From Lota lota (lineage: Eukaryota > Chordata > Actinopteri > Gadiformes > Lotidae), in assembly GCA_026745465.1 (NCBI GenBank), contig JACYXH010000783.1:2097001-2161000 (forward strand): DNA of 64,000 nucleotides, in the 5' to 3' direction. The stretch's first letter is position 1, and each line of letters begins with the position of its first letter. Of the stretch, positions 19,241-56,027 are shown in pieces. The notes under the pieces were generated by a model, which was given only the letters and a program-made list of their open reading frames with translations, was not told the origin of the DNA and searched no databases. Position numbers and translations under genes: made by a program.

Positions 19241-19690
19241 TGGCATGTTAGCAAGGTCAAACATTCACACAAATGAGGACATCTTTTACTATTAAACATT
19301 GGGGGTGTCCCAGTACATCCACAGAATTCTACTGATTATACTGGGCGGTGTCCAGTACAAGCACAGTCTTCTACTGGTGGACACTGGCAGCTGCCCAGTA
19401 CAACCATCGCCTTCCATAGATTATTAGTCATGATTGCTGTTGCCTTATGATATTTAACCACTCACAAACCATTTGCACTCCTAGCCACCCTGAAAATACT
19501 GTGGATGTCTGTTCAAATGTGCCTTCTAAAATCTCCCTTCCGTTGCCTTTGCTTCTTGCTCATTGGAGGGCTTAGGGTTAGGGGGTGTGGCATATCTTCC
19601 TGTGTAATGTGATAAAGTGCAACAGAATATAAATACACTACACTTCAAGACCCAGTGCCTCCATTTACTTGCCTTATTTTAATCGAAAGA

Positions 19691-19757
19691 ACTACATTTC
19701 CCAGCTGGTCCGGGGATTATAACAAACTGCTTTTTTTAGTTTGGAAACATGGCGCCA
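19691..19757 (+). promoter_or_regulatory. ZNF143/Staf-like site near a YY1-like ATGGCGCC site
   Basis: ACTACATTTCCCAGC at 19691-19705 closely matches the ZNF143 consensus, and acatggcgcca lies about 45 bp downstream. This pairing is seen in housekeeping promoters, but no adjacent exon was recognised. Confidence 0.3.
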
Positions 19758-19759
19758 CT

Positions 19760-20990
19760 TAGCCTGCCTTTTTCACTGCAATTATTATATATATTTTAAT
19801 GCAATTCCATTTGTATTTGCATTTTTTCATGTGCGAGTGTGATAAATGAAGAGAGAGGAAGACAGAGAGAGTAAGGGAAGACATAAGATACAATGCAGTG
19901 AATTTCTTTGCCTGAACATAATATTGTAATTTTACTCTCCTGGTGTTAAGAACAAACTGAATCACTCTCACTTTTTGTACATTTTACTATTCTCATTGAT
20001 TTCTTCTAAAAAACCACACTATTCCATTAAACACTGATAACTGAATGTCCATATTAAGATGTATTTCTTTTATTTTCTGTGAAATTGGGGAATGTACATG
20101 TAAAGATGTGTTGATAGATGAAAATGCCTTTTTAAATATTGTTCCTGATTTCAGATTTTCCTTTGTTCTCAAATAATTAAAAAGTGCCTATTGTCAAACA
20201 AGGACTAATGTGTTATTATTTTTTCTCAGCCTCAAAAACCGATGAGTCCCATGGCAGTCCATGGCAAGCCATCTTATGTCTTTGTGTTTCAATTCATGAC
20301 AGTTGACCTTTTCTACCATAGCTTATTAAGATAATCTCCCCATTTGATTGTGTAAATCACCTAGTCAACAGGGAATGCCGCCAAAATTGGTCTGGTTGCT
20401 ATTTTACACACAAATTAAATCTAAATTACCATTATTAAAAAAAGTTGTTATGAAGAAGTTAACATGTCTGTGCCGGCAGTCCTCACATTTCCCTCCCCTC
20501 AGAGACAAGCTAACACACAGCTGGCTAGCAATGGTACGTGATTAGTCACTTTTTACACGTTCAAATCGACTCCCAAAGGATCAAACCAGATTCCTCCAAT
20601 AGTGTGTCCTTGCTAATACCCAGTTTCACTTGAAAAGACTGCATCATGTGTATACATCAGGTCGGTCCCTGGGAACCATGTCACGTCGTATTTATCAACG
20701 ACTCCCATGATGCACCATTATATTAAGTGAAAAACCATGCTTACAAGACAATACCCACAATGCTTTGAAAAACTGGAAGACACACGCTAGACTTTGTTAA
20801 GGCTGGGCATGGCATTGCGACTGAGAAATGACATCAATAAAAACGGCATTGTCCTATTGTTGACGTCACCGAAGAATTCGGAATGCGTACAGGGGTGGCC
20901 TTTTGTGATGTCACAAAGGGCCACTTTTGGGAATGGCTTGTAAATGGCTCATTAACCTCGCACCTGGTGATAAAATAGGAGCCCTTCGAT
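19760..20990. other. Gene-free AT-rich interval
   Basis: No gene was recognised. The only repeat signal is a ttttgtgatgtcacaaaggg palindrome at about 20901. Confidence 0.45.
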
Positions 20991-21546
20991 GGTGTGTGTG
21001 TGTGTGTGTGTCTGGGGACTCTGGCTACACAACCACAACCCCATGCAGGATTGAACGGAAAAGGAAGAAAAGCAAGATGGATGGTTTATGCGCTGGTCTC
21101 TGACAGCTCGCTCAGAACGAGAGCCTTGACGATATGTTTTCACAGGCCTCCGTCCAGCGAGGCAAACAGACTGCATTTCAACCCCCTGGGGGGAAGGTCT
21201 AAGCTAGGAGTGTCGTTGTAGAAAACTTCCACACAACTTCAGAAAATAGAAACGTCAACGGTGACAGGAGCCTGACTAGTTCCCACCGCCACTGGTCCGC
21301 CATTTTGCTTTTTTCAATAAAAATAACCGTTGTTTCAACTCAAGGTTTAAAATAACTGAATCAATCATACGCTTGTTAAAACACAAGTGTTTTCCCACAG
21401 CAAAATAACAGTAAAATAATGTGTGTTGTTGTCCCTTTGTCTCAAAACTGCTAAATTGTAATTTTCATATCCATATCTATATTTTGTTATATATTTTTTA
21501 TGGGCTTTTGTCCCTCAATAACCAGCACAGTGAACAGATGCTGCGA

Positions 21547-21550
<4 letters not shown>

Positions 21551-21596
<46 letters not shown>

Positions 21597-21631
21597 GGAG
21601 AGAGCGAGAGAGAGAGAGAGAGAGAGAGAGA
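21551..21631. repeat. (GA)n microsatellite with GC breaks
   Basis: GA run interrupted twice by gagcgaga. Confidence 0.97.
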
Positions 21632-21886
21632 TGTGCATATCCTGTGCTACAACATGTCGCAACATTGCTACATGTTGTAGCACAGTATGTCAGGTGGGAA
21701 TAGAGCTTGAGGTCATTAGAAAGGGGTATTGCCAATACGGTTAGCGCTCTAGCCGGCCGTGCCACCGAGCCAGCGCTCAGATCTACCCGTCTGAGGTAAG
21801 GTGGCACTCTTAGGGAGTGGGTGGGTTTATATGGGGTCTGGCTGGCAGGTGGATTCTGTTGGAGTGGGACACCCGGATAGGGTTTC

Positions 21887-22130
21887 CCCCGGTCCAGGTA
21901 ACGGGAACCGTGGCGACCACAGGCGTGTGTTCCCATGTGATTTGCTTGTCACATTACAGGCTGTGGTATTCTAACTGCGCGCTTAAAGTTAACATAGCGA
22001 TAATAACTCGGACTTAAACACTTAATGAAAGAAAAAGGAGTGGAACAGATAATGAGGAAAAAAGCAGAGGGGGTGAAAGTTAGACAAACGATCCCCTTTC
22101 CTTGGTTTGATCTGGTTTTATCATTTATAT
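21887..22130 (+). mobile_element. Dispersed repeat, copy 1
   Basis: Starts ggtccaggtaacgggaacc and ends tttatcatttatat. It matches 24261-24462 in the same orientation with few mismatches and carries about 45 extra bases near its end. Confidence 0.75.
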
Positions 22131-22794
22131 CTTTTCCTTTTAATAAACGTTAAATAGCCTACACGTGTAAAAGCAGCCTGGAAGACTCCCACCGCTACAG
22201 AACTCCCCAGCGACTTTATGGTGACTAAATTGGAGATATTGTACATCAAAAATATGATATAAACCTGTGCTGCGGACAGCAGGTTGCCAGGCAACAACAG
22301 GGTCGCACCTGTTGCCACTACAGCCAACCGCAGCCCAGTCTTGATCACCTGGTACAGGAGTGAGCTTAGCCACAGCTAGCATCGCTAGCCGCCGCTAGCA
22401 TTGTTTGGACAATTCTCGGGGAATCGAGCAAACTTGAATAGGGGCCAAGGTTAAAAGTTGAAAAGAAGTGCAGCTCAACTCCTAATGATTCCTAATGTGG
22501 AAGTGTGAGTCATCATACTAGGTCAACCCTCCACCACCGACCTCCCCACCATTTTGACCCGCCATGGTCCAGGTCCAGGTCAGACGGACGTTGTCATGTA
22601 GTGACCCATTTACCCAGCTCCAATTTGGTCGTATGTTAAAATAAATATAACTACATTATAATGTATGTTAATTATATATTGCATATCTATATTGTAAAAT
22701 AATCCAACTCCAAATTTGCTGTATGTGTATCTGTATGTCTAAACAACTTTTAAACAAATTATAATGAATGTGTTGCTTGGCAACAGGTCATCAA

Positions 22795-22930
22795 ACAGCA
22801 GGTAGAGGTTAGGGGTCATCTTGCTCAAGGATGCCTACAGGTTAGACTTTTACAGGGCAGACTTTGGGGGATCGAAACCAGAACCGGTGACTATTAGTCG
22901 AACTCCCCTAACCACTACACTATCCCAACA
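22795..22930 (-). mobile_element. SINE-like fragment, minus orientation
   Basis: On the minus strand: ggatagtgtagtggttaggg, a tRNA-like tggtttcgatccccc box B, then catccttgagcaagatgac. Confidence 0.6.
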
Positions 22931-22934
22931 AATG

Positions 22935-23016
22935 TTTCACATCAACTCAACTTTATTTATATAAACCTTAATCAACAGTTACAGTCTCAAAGGAGCTTCA
23001 CATACTCATATTATTA

Positions 23017-23045
<29 letters not shown>
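22935..23045 (-). mobile_element. LINE-like 3' tail, then poly-C
   Basis: On the minus strand: ctttgagactgtaactg, gattaagg and tatataaataaagttgagtt, matching the tail at 41610-41662. A C29 run fills 23017-23045. Confidence 0.55.
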
Positions 23046-23047
<2 letters not shown>

Positions 23048-23552
23048 GACTGCGTTGTGGACTGACGCGACTCTGGAGACTGAAGAACAGCTTTTATCTC
23101 TGTGGATTGTGCTGTGGGGGATGGCGATTGGACGTGAGGGAAAGAATGGACGCTTAAATCATTTCCTGTGATTGGCCAGAGTTAAAGGTCCTCATTGTGT
23201 GAGGACACAATAAATATCAGACCTCTTGGATCTGACCGTCACGCACACGGGCCGGTTCCTCCCTGTGTGAGTGTGTGTATGTGTGTGCGTGTGCGTGTGC
23301 GGTCATGCGAGCAATACACCCTGGTTTGAATAGACCCAGAGCATTAGATTGAATTTGACGTGCCAAGAATACTTGGAGGATAACAACTTACTTTATCTCT
23401 TTCTGGGATCGTTGAACGATTGTTTTCACAAATGCCGGCACGTGCTCACACACGCACACGCACACACACACATTTATATTCTGATGCTAACCATTGTCAT
23501 CCGTAAAAACCACGTTTATTAGCTTATTACCGTCGTAGCAAGGTCTATGCTA

Positions 23553-23850
23553 CACGCCACCTAGGTGGCTGCCACACTCAACCCAGGGGACTTTTACTGG
23601 GCTCCTCCAGACAAGGACAGTTGATGGACAGCGATACACAGCCGGCGGTGTAACACGCTGCCATGCGGGAGATCTCCCTGAGTCTGTGCGGTGAGGGCTG
23701 GTTTAACCTGTTGCACACTGATTGCTCAATGCACAACAGGTGTGCAGCCTCACCCAGCCACAGAGTCCCATCAGTCTGGCTCAGGCCAGGTGAGGCTGCT
23801 TCAACCGGCCATCATCCACACACGCTCCACAACCGTATCTTGTGAATTCA
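23553..23850 (+). mobile_element. About 290-bp dispersed repeat, copy 1
   Basis: Shares ctacacgcca, gctcctccaga, attgctcaatgcacaacagg, tgtgcagcctcacccagcc and catcatccacacacgctcca with 52020-52325. Class not recognised. Confidence 0.7.
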
Positions 23851-23892
23851 AGTCATAAACATTTTCAAAACACATAGATATCATGCATACAC

Positions 23893-23926
<34 letters not shown>

Positions 23927-24260
23927 TTGTGTAGAAAGGGGGAATGTGGGGAACTTGGGGTGAAAGTTCATTAGTTTGGAGTGGACTGTTTCCTTCGGAT
24001 TCTAAGTAGGTACCGTCTCGCTTGTGAGTGATTGGGTGGATTGGGGGTCGTCCTATTGCCTGACCCCGCTGTGTTTAGAAAAACTCTCCCACTTCAAGAC
24101 AGCCCCTCTCGACCTAAGAATAACAGAACACACACACACACACACACACAAACATATTTATATATGGACGCTGTGAATCAGGCTTTGGGCTGCTTTGGCA
24201 GGCGGCCATCTTGGAAAGAGCAGGTCCTCTTTGTCGATGAAACACGTAGGAGGTAACGTG

Positions 24261-24462
24261 CCCCGGTCCAGGTAACGGGAACCGTGGCGACCACAGGCGT
24301 GTGTTCCCGTGTGATTTGCTTGTCACATTCCAGGCTGTGGTATTCTAACTGCGCGCTTAAAGTTAACATTGCGATAATAACTCGGACTTAGACACTTAAT
24401 AAAAGAAAAAGGAGTGGAACGGGTCCCTTTCCTTAGTTTGATCCATTTCTTATCATTTATAT
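24261..24462 (+). mobile_element. Dispersed repeat, copy 2
   Basis: Near-identical partner of 21887-22130. No open frame or clear terminal inverted repeat was seen, so the class is unknown. Confidence 0.75.
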
Positions 24463-24828
<366 letters not shown>

Positions 24829-24919
24829 CGCTCTCTCTATCTTTGACCTTCTACTTTCACCAAACAAGTGTAAACAAAGACTTTTAAGTAGAAACACCCA
24901 TCCGGATACACAAACACAC

Positions 24920-25030
24920 ACACAACCTGGCACACACACATAACCTGACACACACACACACAAACCATAACCTGACATACACACACACACACGCAACCTG
25001 GCCCATAAAAATAACCTGACACACACACAC
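24920..25030 (+). repeat. Imperfect CA-rich repeat with acctgacacac units
   Basis: aacctggcacacac and aacctgacacacac alternate five times. Confidence 0.85.
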
Positions 25031-25169
25031 ACTCTTCAGCTTATAGTATATACCTTACATTTATTATAATTTAATTAATAGTCATTATGAGTCAGTTTAT
25101 CATTAGGAAAAAGTAGCACTCCCTCCGCTCCCATGTTTGGCCACCTCAGATTCTCACACTCAAAGCAGT

Positions 25170-25170
<1 letters not shown>

Positions 25171-25229
<59 letters not shown>

Positions 25230-25357
25230 ATAGAACCACTACAACAACACCCACACCCAGAGGAATGTGTGGTATAGTTTTATATCTGTGATTGTGGCGT
25301 TTAGGATTCCTGCTGTTATTCTACGAGCCAGACAGGAAATGAGCTTTATGAAGTTAG

Positions 25358-25426
<69 letters not shown>

Positions 25427-25491
25427 GTAAATCCCAAAACATCCTGAAGAGACCAAGTAGGGCTAGGCATGCATTCACCTCTGCACGCTAT

Positions 25492-25540
<49 letters not shown>
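25171..25540. repeat. Three (CA)n microsatellites
   Basis: Runs at 25171-25227, 25360-25423 and 25496-25539. Confidence 0.97.
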
Positions 25541-25541
<1 letters not shown>

Positions 25542-26059
25542 TACTAGTACTCTTGAACACACAAAACCGAACACAAACACAGGTACACTTAAACACATAC
25601 ACTGAAATACAAACACACACACACAGACAAACACACACACACACACCTTGTTCCAGAACAATGCCCTAGGTCCAGCCCAGACGCCCTGGACTGCCGGGCA
25701 TTAGATGGAGGAATCTGTGTGTGTGTGTGTTTGTGTGCGTGTGTGCGTGTGTGCGTGTGCGTGTGTGATGTTATCAGGGAGCTTCCTGGGCTGCAGGACA
25801 ATACTAGAGGAGTCCATATCCAGCGGGCTAATAAAGCCTCTGATCCGGTCTGCAGAAACCTCCATCTTGGCTCAACCAGGAGCCGCTGGCAGGAAGCTAC
25901 AGGAGCCAGGCCCTTCACACCCAGGAGCAATAACAGAGACCTCAGACCACCAACACCAAGAGACCAGCAAGACCATTAGAGAGCCACAGGAGACCAGAGG
26001 CAATACAGACTGCATGACCCTAGACCACCGCCACAGGGCAGATCCACTAAAGTTCAGAT

Positions 26060-26630
26060 CCACCCAAGACCAGATCTACTACAGACCAGAACCACGACAG
26101 ACCAGAACCACGACAGACCAGAACCACGAAAGACCAGATCTACTACAGACCAGAACCATTACAGACCAGATCTACTACAGACCAGAACCATTACAGACCA
26201 GATCTACTACAGACCAGAATCAGTACACAGACCAGATCTACTACAGACCAGAACCATTACAGACCAGATCTACTACAGACCAGAACCATTACAGACCAGA
26301 TCTACTACAGACCAGAACCATTACAGACCAGATCTACTACAGACCAGAACCACTACAGACCAGATCTACTACAGACCAGAACCATTACAGACCAGATCTA
26401 CTACAGACCAGAACCACTACAGACCAGATCTACTACAGACCAGAACCAGTACACAGACCATATCTACTACAGACCAGAACCACTACAGACCAGAACCACT
26501 ACAGACCAGATCTACTACAGACCAAATCCACGACAGACCAGAACCACGAAAGACCAGATCTACTACAGACCAGAACCATTACAGACCAGATCTACTACAG
26601 ACCAGAACCAGTACACAGACCAGATCTAGA
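26060..26630 (+). repeat. Minisatellite of 16-bp subunits (32-bp unit), about 17 copies
   Basis: accagatctactacag alternates with accagaaccattacag. The unit lacks stop codons in all phases, so a long open frame (25705-26724) is expected by composition. No function is inferred for it. Confidence 0.95.
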
Positions 26631-27518
26631 TTCCAACAAGATCCCAACCCTACCCCACCACAGACCCGGACACGTTAACAGAGAAAAAGTGGATCCTATA
26701 GCATTTCGATTTGATTTGTATTAAAGGCAGAGGACAAGTAACTCTTACTTTGAAAGACATTAAGATTAGCCCCATATGTGGTTCCAAGATGTTTGAATCA
26801 CACCCATTCAATTTTTAATGAAAGCAGTATGTCTCAAGCTTTATCCAGGTTTCTTCTGAGTTTATTGAGTAATTTATCTTATTCTCTAATCGAAGCCCTG
26901 CGCATAACAATGCCTCCTAGTGTCGGAAAGCGGGAACTACAGTGTCAAGAAGCCCCACACACACGCCACACTACAAGTGTACCATGATACCATCATGTAG
27001 GAAACACCAAAACATAACCATTCTTAATGGTTTACTTTCTTAAATTCTCACCTCAAGTGAAAATAGAAAAATGTACCATTATATCACCTACGGCACGTGA
27101 CCCCTAGGTTGAGAACCACTGTGCCATCGCGCTGGGGGGGGGGGGGCATCGGCCATATTGGACGTGACATGTGCCGTGAAATACGGCGCGAATCGCAAAT
27201 CCAAAGCGTTCCAGGAAAGGGGGTTAAGATATACGAGTGAGGAAACATTGTACATGTTTTCTTTGATGATGCTCAACATCCAGAGACAGGCATGGGTCAT
27301 TTCTGCGCCCATATTTCAAGCATCCTGAAATGGAATGAAAACGCGCTCCAAAGTGCAGTAGGCCTAAACTACCATCGTAGATCAGAGGGCACGAAGTGCT
27401 GCCGTCAGAGAGAATCACAGACAAGTGTTTTCTTCTTTTAAACTGAACGTCTTGTCCAGGTTGAGAGATCTAGAACCACATGGACACACAACTTTACCTA
27501 ATGAGCAGGCACAGAGAT

Positions 27519-27554
<36 letters not shown>

Positions 27555-27642
27555 GGTAGCTCACACCCGCACATAAACACACCACAGTGTGTATACACAA
27601 ACAAAAACACCATAACACACACGCCACCAGTCGGTACAGTAA

Positions 27643-27671
27643 GGGGGGGGGGGGGGGGGGGGGGGGGGGGG
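27643..27671. repeat. Poly-G run (G29)
   Basis: Homopolymer. Similar G runs lie at about 31593-31616 and 32167-32191. Confidence 0.97.
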
Positions 27672-27835
27672 AGATGACCTTTACATCATGCATCGGTATG
27701 ACAGATACATCTCCATTTGTGATGTCACAAGTGGATCGAAGAACCAGAACCGCCCCCCTCTTAGGAGAACAAACATGTCTGGTTCACAACCTGGACCAGA
27801 CAGCGTCTCCGTCCAGCTAGACAGAAACATTGTAT

Positions 27836-28178
27836 CCACTGGTCCAGGTTGTGGACCAGACATACAGGAAAATGTTCTCCACTGGTCCAGGTTGTGGACC
27901 AGATATACAGGAAAATGTTCTCCACTGGTCCAGGTTGTGAACCAGACATACAGGAAAATGTTCTCCACTGGTCCAGGTTGTGGACCAGACATACAGGAAA
28001 ATGTTCTCCACTGGTCCAGGTTGTGAACCAGACTACAGAGACATTGTATCCACTGGTCCAGGTTGTGGACCAGACTACAGGAACTTTTTCTCTACTGGTC
28101 CAGGTTGTGGACCAGACTACAGGAACTTTTTCTCTACTGGTCCAGGTTGTGGACCAGACTACAGGAACTTTTTCTCCT
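27836..28178 (+). repeat. Minisatellite, about 43-47 bp x 8, each with a hairpin
   Basis: Every unit contains ctggtccaggttgtggacc then ag, in which CTGGTCCA pairs with TGGACCAG. Spacers are of two kinds, acatacaggaaaatgttctc and actacaggaactttttctc, clustered left and right. Confidence 0.95.
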
Positions 28179-28926
28179 GGCAGACCGACCAAAAGATGGG
28201 CACGCCATCTGACCTGTCCTGCAGGACAAACACGTCACTGCAAGAATTCAGGAATTGACAAAAGACGAAGCTGTGTTATCGGGTTATGGGGGTTTTTACC
28301 AAAGCTGATCTCATGAAAACATGACTCATGTGTTCGCCGATCAGCGTGTGAACAAGAAGAAAAAATTTTAACTAATTTCTAATGTCATAATATACCTATC
28401 ATTACCTAATAAGCTTAAGAGATATACAGCTGATATTTTGTTTCAACATTTAAAAATGTCAACTGATATGACACGAGGCTACACAGAGCTGGCTAGTGTC
28501 GTTTTGTTTTTAATTCATTACGTAGATTCTAATAATAGAAGTACTACCTCTACTACAAGTACTATAAGCCTATCATGCAGCCTATTAAATACGCTGTATG
28601 GTTAGCCTGTTATCCTAGCACTTAGCCCTGTGAGGTCATCAATGCCGATGCATGATGTCAGTGATGATGTCACCAAGACTGGTGGTTGTTGTTTTTCGGG
28701 AAACGTTTAGTAAAATAGTTGATTAATGGACTAAATTAAAACACAAACGTCAACACACACATCAGGTTGGGTGAAGCCGTGGGAACTTCCAGCCTGTGAC
28801 CCCAGGTGAAACGAAGGGGACGAAGGGGAGATAGATGAGGCGGTGGTGGTGGTGGGGTATCGATTTCCACTCTTGGAAAATCACACACATTTGTCATTTA
28901 ATATTTGTCTTCCTGGGTTAATCTGT

Positions 28927-29051
<125 letters not shown>

Positions 29052-29380
29052 ACAGATAGACACAGGCTCTTATACAAACACCAGCCGAGCACATTCTATC
29101 TATGCACACACCTGTCCTGTTCTCACCTGATATTGATATGCAAAAGCCCACACACACACACACTTAATCATCAGCTCAAATTGAATCCATGCACAATCCA
29201 TGTATCTATGTTCTTTCCAACATTTTATACACACACAAACACAGAAATGTATATTGCACATATTTAGTGACGATACATTCATGAAAACGTCGATCCTGAC
29301 ACTTCCTCCACTGAAGACATCGTGGATGACACAAGATGTCATCTTCTATGGGGAACGAAGCAGTGAGCGCACGAAGGCTT

Positions 29381-29411
<31 letters not shown>

Positions 29412-29471
29412 ACACACGCGTGTGAAGGAATGTAAGAAGGGATCGGGTTGGGGATAAGGTGACACCGGTGA

Positions 29472-29472
<1 letters not shown>

Positions 29473-29525
<53 letters not shown>
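29473..29525. repeat. (GT)26 microsatellite
   Basis: Uninterrupted run. A (CA)n with CG interruptions lies just upstream at 29380-29418. Confidence 0.98.
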
Positions 29526-29527
<2 letters not shown>

Positions 29528-29819
29528 CCTTCGTGCACTCAATGTAATGCTCAATGTAATGTAAGGATGACAGCCCAGGGGACACACTGACTGATCGAGA
29601 GACTTGGAGAGAGTGAGAGAGAGAGAGATCCTTACAGAGGGGGAGAGAGGGGGGGGGGGGGCGGAGGGAGGGAGACTTACAGACACAGAGAAGGACTTGC
29701 ACAGAGAGTGGGGGAGAGACTTACAGATAGAGGGAGAGAGGATTGGGAAGAGAAACGTACAGAAAGAGAGAGGAGGGGAGGGAGAGAGACAGGCAGACTA
29801 AAGAACAAAAGCAGCATTA

Positions 29820-32080
29820 CAATATTTCAAAGGGAATAGGGTTTGTACATCATGACGTCACTTCACGATGGCCGCAACCATGTCGGAAGCATAGGCATGT
29901 TATTGGTAGTAATAGTGTTTCGGTCATTGTTTAGTAATTAATGGTGAAATTATTTGTCATTATGGGGAGACATTGTTTGAAACTGCCACAGCATTTCTCA
30001 TGTGCGACATGGCAAAACAAGGTTTTGATTTGCCACGGTTCCAGTATATTTACGTTTATTTAGGATTTTACATCTACAACTCTCCAGTTATCATAAAAAC
30101 AATCCCATGATGCATGGGAACACATTCACTTAACAACAAAGTATTTAATTCACACAGCACCCTAAGGGACAAACCAGGTTTTTGCGAAAGGGCTGTGTTT
30201 TGTATGTGTGTGTGTGTGTTAGGTAACTTGACCTCCATGTGAATTATTAGCCACAGGAACTGAGGAACTGAGATCACCTGAGTCATTACAGACAATCTGG
30301 TCACATTCCTCAGTTACACAATCTCACTCTCACATACACACACACACACAAAATAACATACATGCACAAACATCACACTCCCACATATATACTAAAACAC
30401 AAACATAGTGTACCACCTCCACTCTACTCAAATCACTAACATCTTGGATTTGCAAAGATATACACATTTACATGAACACACACACACACACACACACCGA
30501 CTAATGGAATATCATACCAGGTCGGTCAGCTTGGATGTTTTAGTATAATTCCTCATATCTCGCAGGTATTCTACTTATTCAACTTTTAGGCTTGTAATTA
30601 TATTCTCGCTTTGGTGTAAAGCACTGGTACGTTTGGTTGATCTTGATTTACAAACTGGTGTGAAGTACCCACACATAAATTAAACCTTATTAAGTACACG
30701 AAGGAGGTGTAATTTAAAAAATGTTTTTAGGGAGAAAGGGACACTCATTATAATCAATCAAGCTCTAAAATGAATCTAGTTATGCTTAAGGTTTAGATAC
30801 CAGCATAGCCAACAACTTAGCCAATATTCTAGCTAGCAGTTTAAGTGTACATACATACCAGACCAGTTGGATATTTTAAATGTAATCTACTCAATCATCC
30901 TCGCTTTCAAGTGGAGAAAGAGTAAATTAAGTTTCAGAAGAGGACAGAGCAAGGCAACCTGACGTTACCCCATGGCTACATGTTGCCAACTTTTGTGAAA
31001 AGATCCCTTGCAAACACATTCAGTGAATAGATTTCACTTTAAATTGAATAAGTTGTTCCATGTATTATGGAACAACTTATCCCACCATACAAGGTTTCAA
31101 TAAACCAACTGCAGGTCTTAGCAGCATCTGCGCAGTTAAGTCCCTTCGCTTGGATTAGAGGTCGCCAACAACGAAAAACCTTCGCCAAACTTGGGAGTTG
31201 GTTAGATTGTGATGTGAAATAAAAGCTCATGTCATCATTTGATGCTTTGTTGAATGTGCTTAATGTGACAGGGAACATGCGACAACACAGTGAAAGAAAT
31301 AAGAATTTCATCACACATGGTCTTTAAAGCAAGTCAAGTCAGTTTTAAGTCACATTAAAAGGTAGTTAAATTTCTTTATTTATCACTTGCAAGGTACTTG
31401 TGAATCACATTTGATGTCACACAATGCATGTCACGATTGGACTCACTAAAAAGTCACTTTCACTGATCAAAGCCAAATGTTTGCATGTGAATTGCACATG
31501 TTCCAGCACCGTCTTTCTCTTTCTTCAAAATTATGTTGCGGAGGAGCAAAACGTCTTCACTACATTTAAACTTTCATCCCAACATGAGGGGAGGGGGGGG
31601 GGGGGGGGGGGGGGGGTTATTTTGAGTTTCCTGGAAAGAAGAAAACACAAAATATGAGTGTTCCAGCAAAGACAATCTATGAAATCGATCATTATTACTC
31701 ACACCCACTCACCTCCCTCTCACCTGGACAGGATCACATCTTCACAGAGACCCCAGAACCCAAAACAACACAGACCCAGACAGAGACACATACCACAGCT
31801 GCATTCAGTGGAATAATTTAGTGGAATGTACACAGAACAAATTTCTTTACATTTAGATAATTTAAGTGTGTAGAATCGCTCTGTTAGCCATTCAAAGCTA
31901 TGCAGGAAAATATTAAACTTGGTCTCCGGTTTCCGCACCAGAGAGTGTGTGTAAGTGTATGTGTGTGTGTGTCATATTGCAGAGCTCAGGGAAGAGACAT
32001 TCTTTGTTTTCTGCATAGTTCCCAGGCTGTCAAATAGTCTTTACCGTGTGTGTGTGTGTGTGTGTGCACAAAGGTTAGTT
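29820..32080. other. Gene-free AT-rich interval
   Basis: No exon was supported. It contains short (CA)n tracts, a gttccatgtattatggaac inverted repeat near 31053-31073 and a poly-G run near 31600. Confidence 0.45.
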
Positions 32081-32151
32081 TAGGAGTGTAAATGTGTGTT
32101 GTGTGATCCTCTTGTCTCTTGAGCCTGAGAACCAGAGATGGAGTGGAGTGT

Positions 32152-32182
<31 letters not shown>

Positions 32183-32465
32183 GGGGGGGGGAAGTCTGCC
32201 CAGCAGAGATAGTCGTGTCTGGGCATGTCTCTGGGAGGGAGGGAGAAGGGAGGGAGGGAGAAGGAAGGGAGGGAGGGAGGGAGGGAGGGAGGGATGGCAG
32301 TCTGGAGGTCTGGGTCTCCCTTTTAAACACCTTTCATTCCCCTCCTCCTCCTCCAAGTTTATTTTTCTTCTCATTTCCTTGTCTCCTTTATTGTAGGTTT
32401 CCTTCTTCTCTCCTTTGTAAAGTAACTTCTTCATTTTCTCCTTTGTTCCTATCCTCCTTCCCTCG

Positions 32466-32471
32466 TTTATT
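32466..32471 (-). terminator. Candidate clcn5 polyadenylation signal
   Basis: AATAAA on the minus strand about 0.6 kb past the stop codon, in T-rich DNA. Other AATAAA copies lie nearby, for example near 32356 and 32390. The real cleavage site cannot be chosen from sequence. Confidence 0.3.
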
Positions 32472-32721
32472 TTCTACTCATTTCCTATATATTCATTTTC
32501 TCCTTCATCTTATCTCCTTTGTAAATAAAAGTAAAAAGTGACGTCTTTTTGAAAAAAGTCAGACAAAAAGACAGAGGGATAGGTCGAAACGGAGACAGAA
32601 AAGAGAGACAAACATTAGTATTTCCCGCTTAATCCAAACAAACAGTCTTCATGTCCCTCTGGTCTGCAGATGAAAAACATGACATCGTGGAGACCAGATG
32701 ATCACCAGGACACCACATGCG

Positions 32722-32857
<136 letters not shown>

Positions 32858-33080
32858 GTCGCAATGACAAACGGCTTCCTGGTTAGCTCGGGGAGTTTCC
32901 AGTCCACCAAAAAGAAATAAAGAGACTCAGGCAGCGTCCACTTGATCAGTTTGGCGGAAAAGTCAAAGTGGAAAGTCCGTCTCTTTGTTGCTTTGAGTCC
33001 ACTAAGAAACCGGCTCAGTAGAGACCACCCAGCTCAGACCCTGGAGGAAGAGGAGGATGAGGAGGAACAGGAGGTGTAGA

Positions 33081-56017
<22,937 letters not shown>

Positions 56018-56027
56018 CCTGCCGCCT

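Noticed and set aside
25705..26724. 339-codon plus-strand open frame over the 16-bp repeat
   Set aside because: It starts in (TG)n and the repeat lacks stop codons in every phase. No domain, splice or start context supports a protein.
31053..31073. Inverted repeat gttccatgtattatggaac as a terminator or miRNA hairpin
   Set aside because: The stem is too short, and nothing else nearby suggests an RNA gene.
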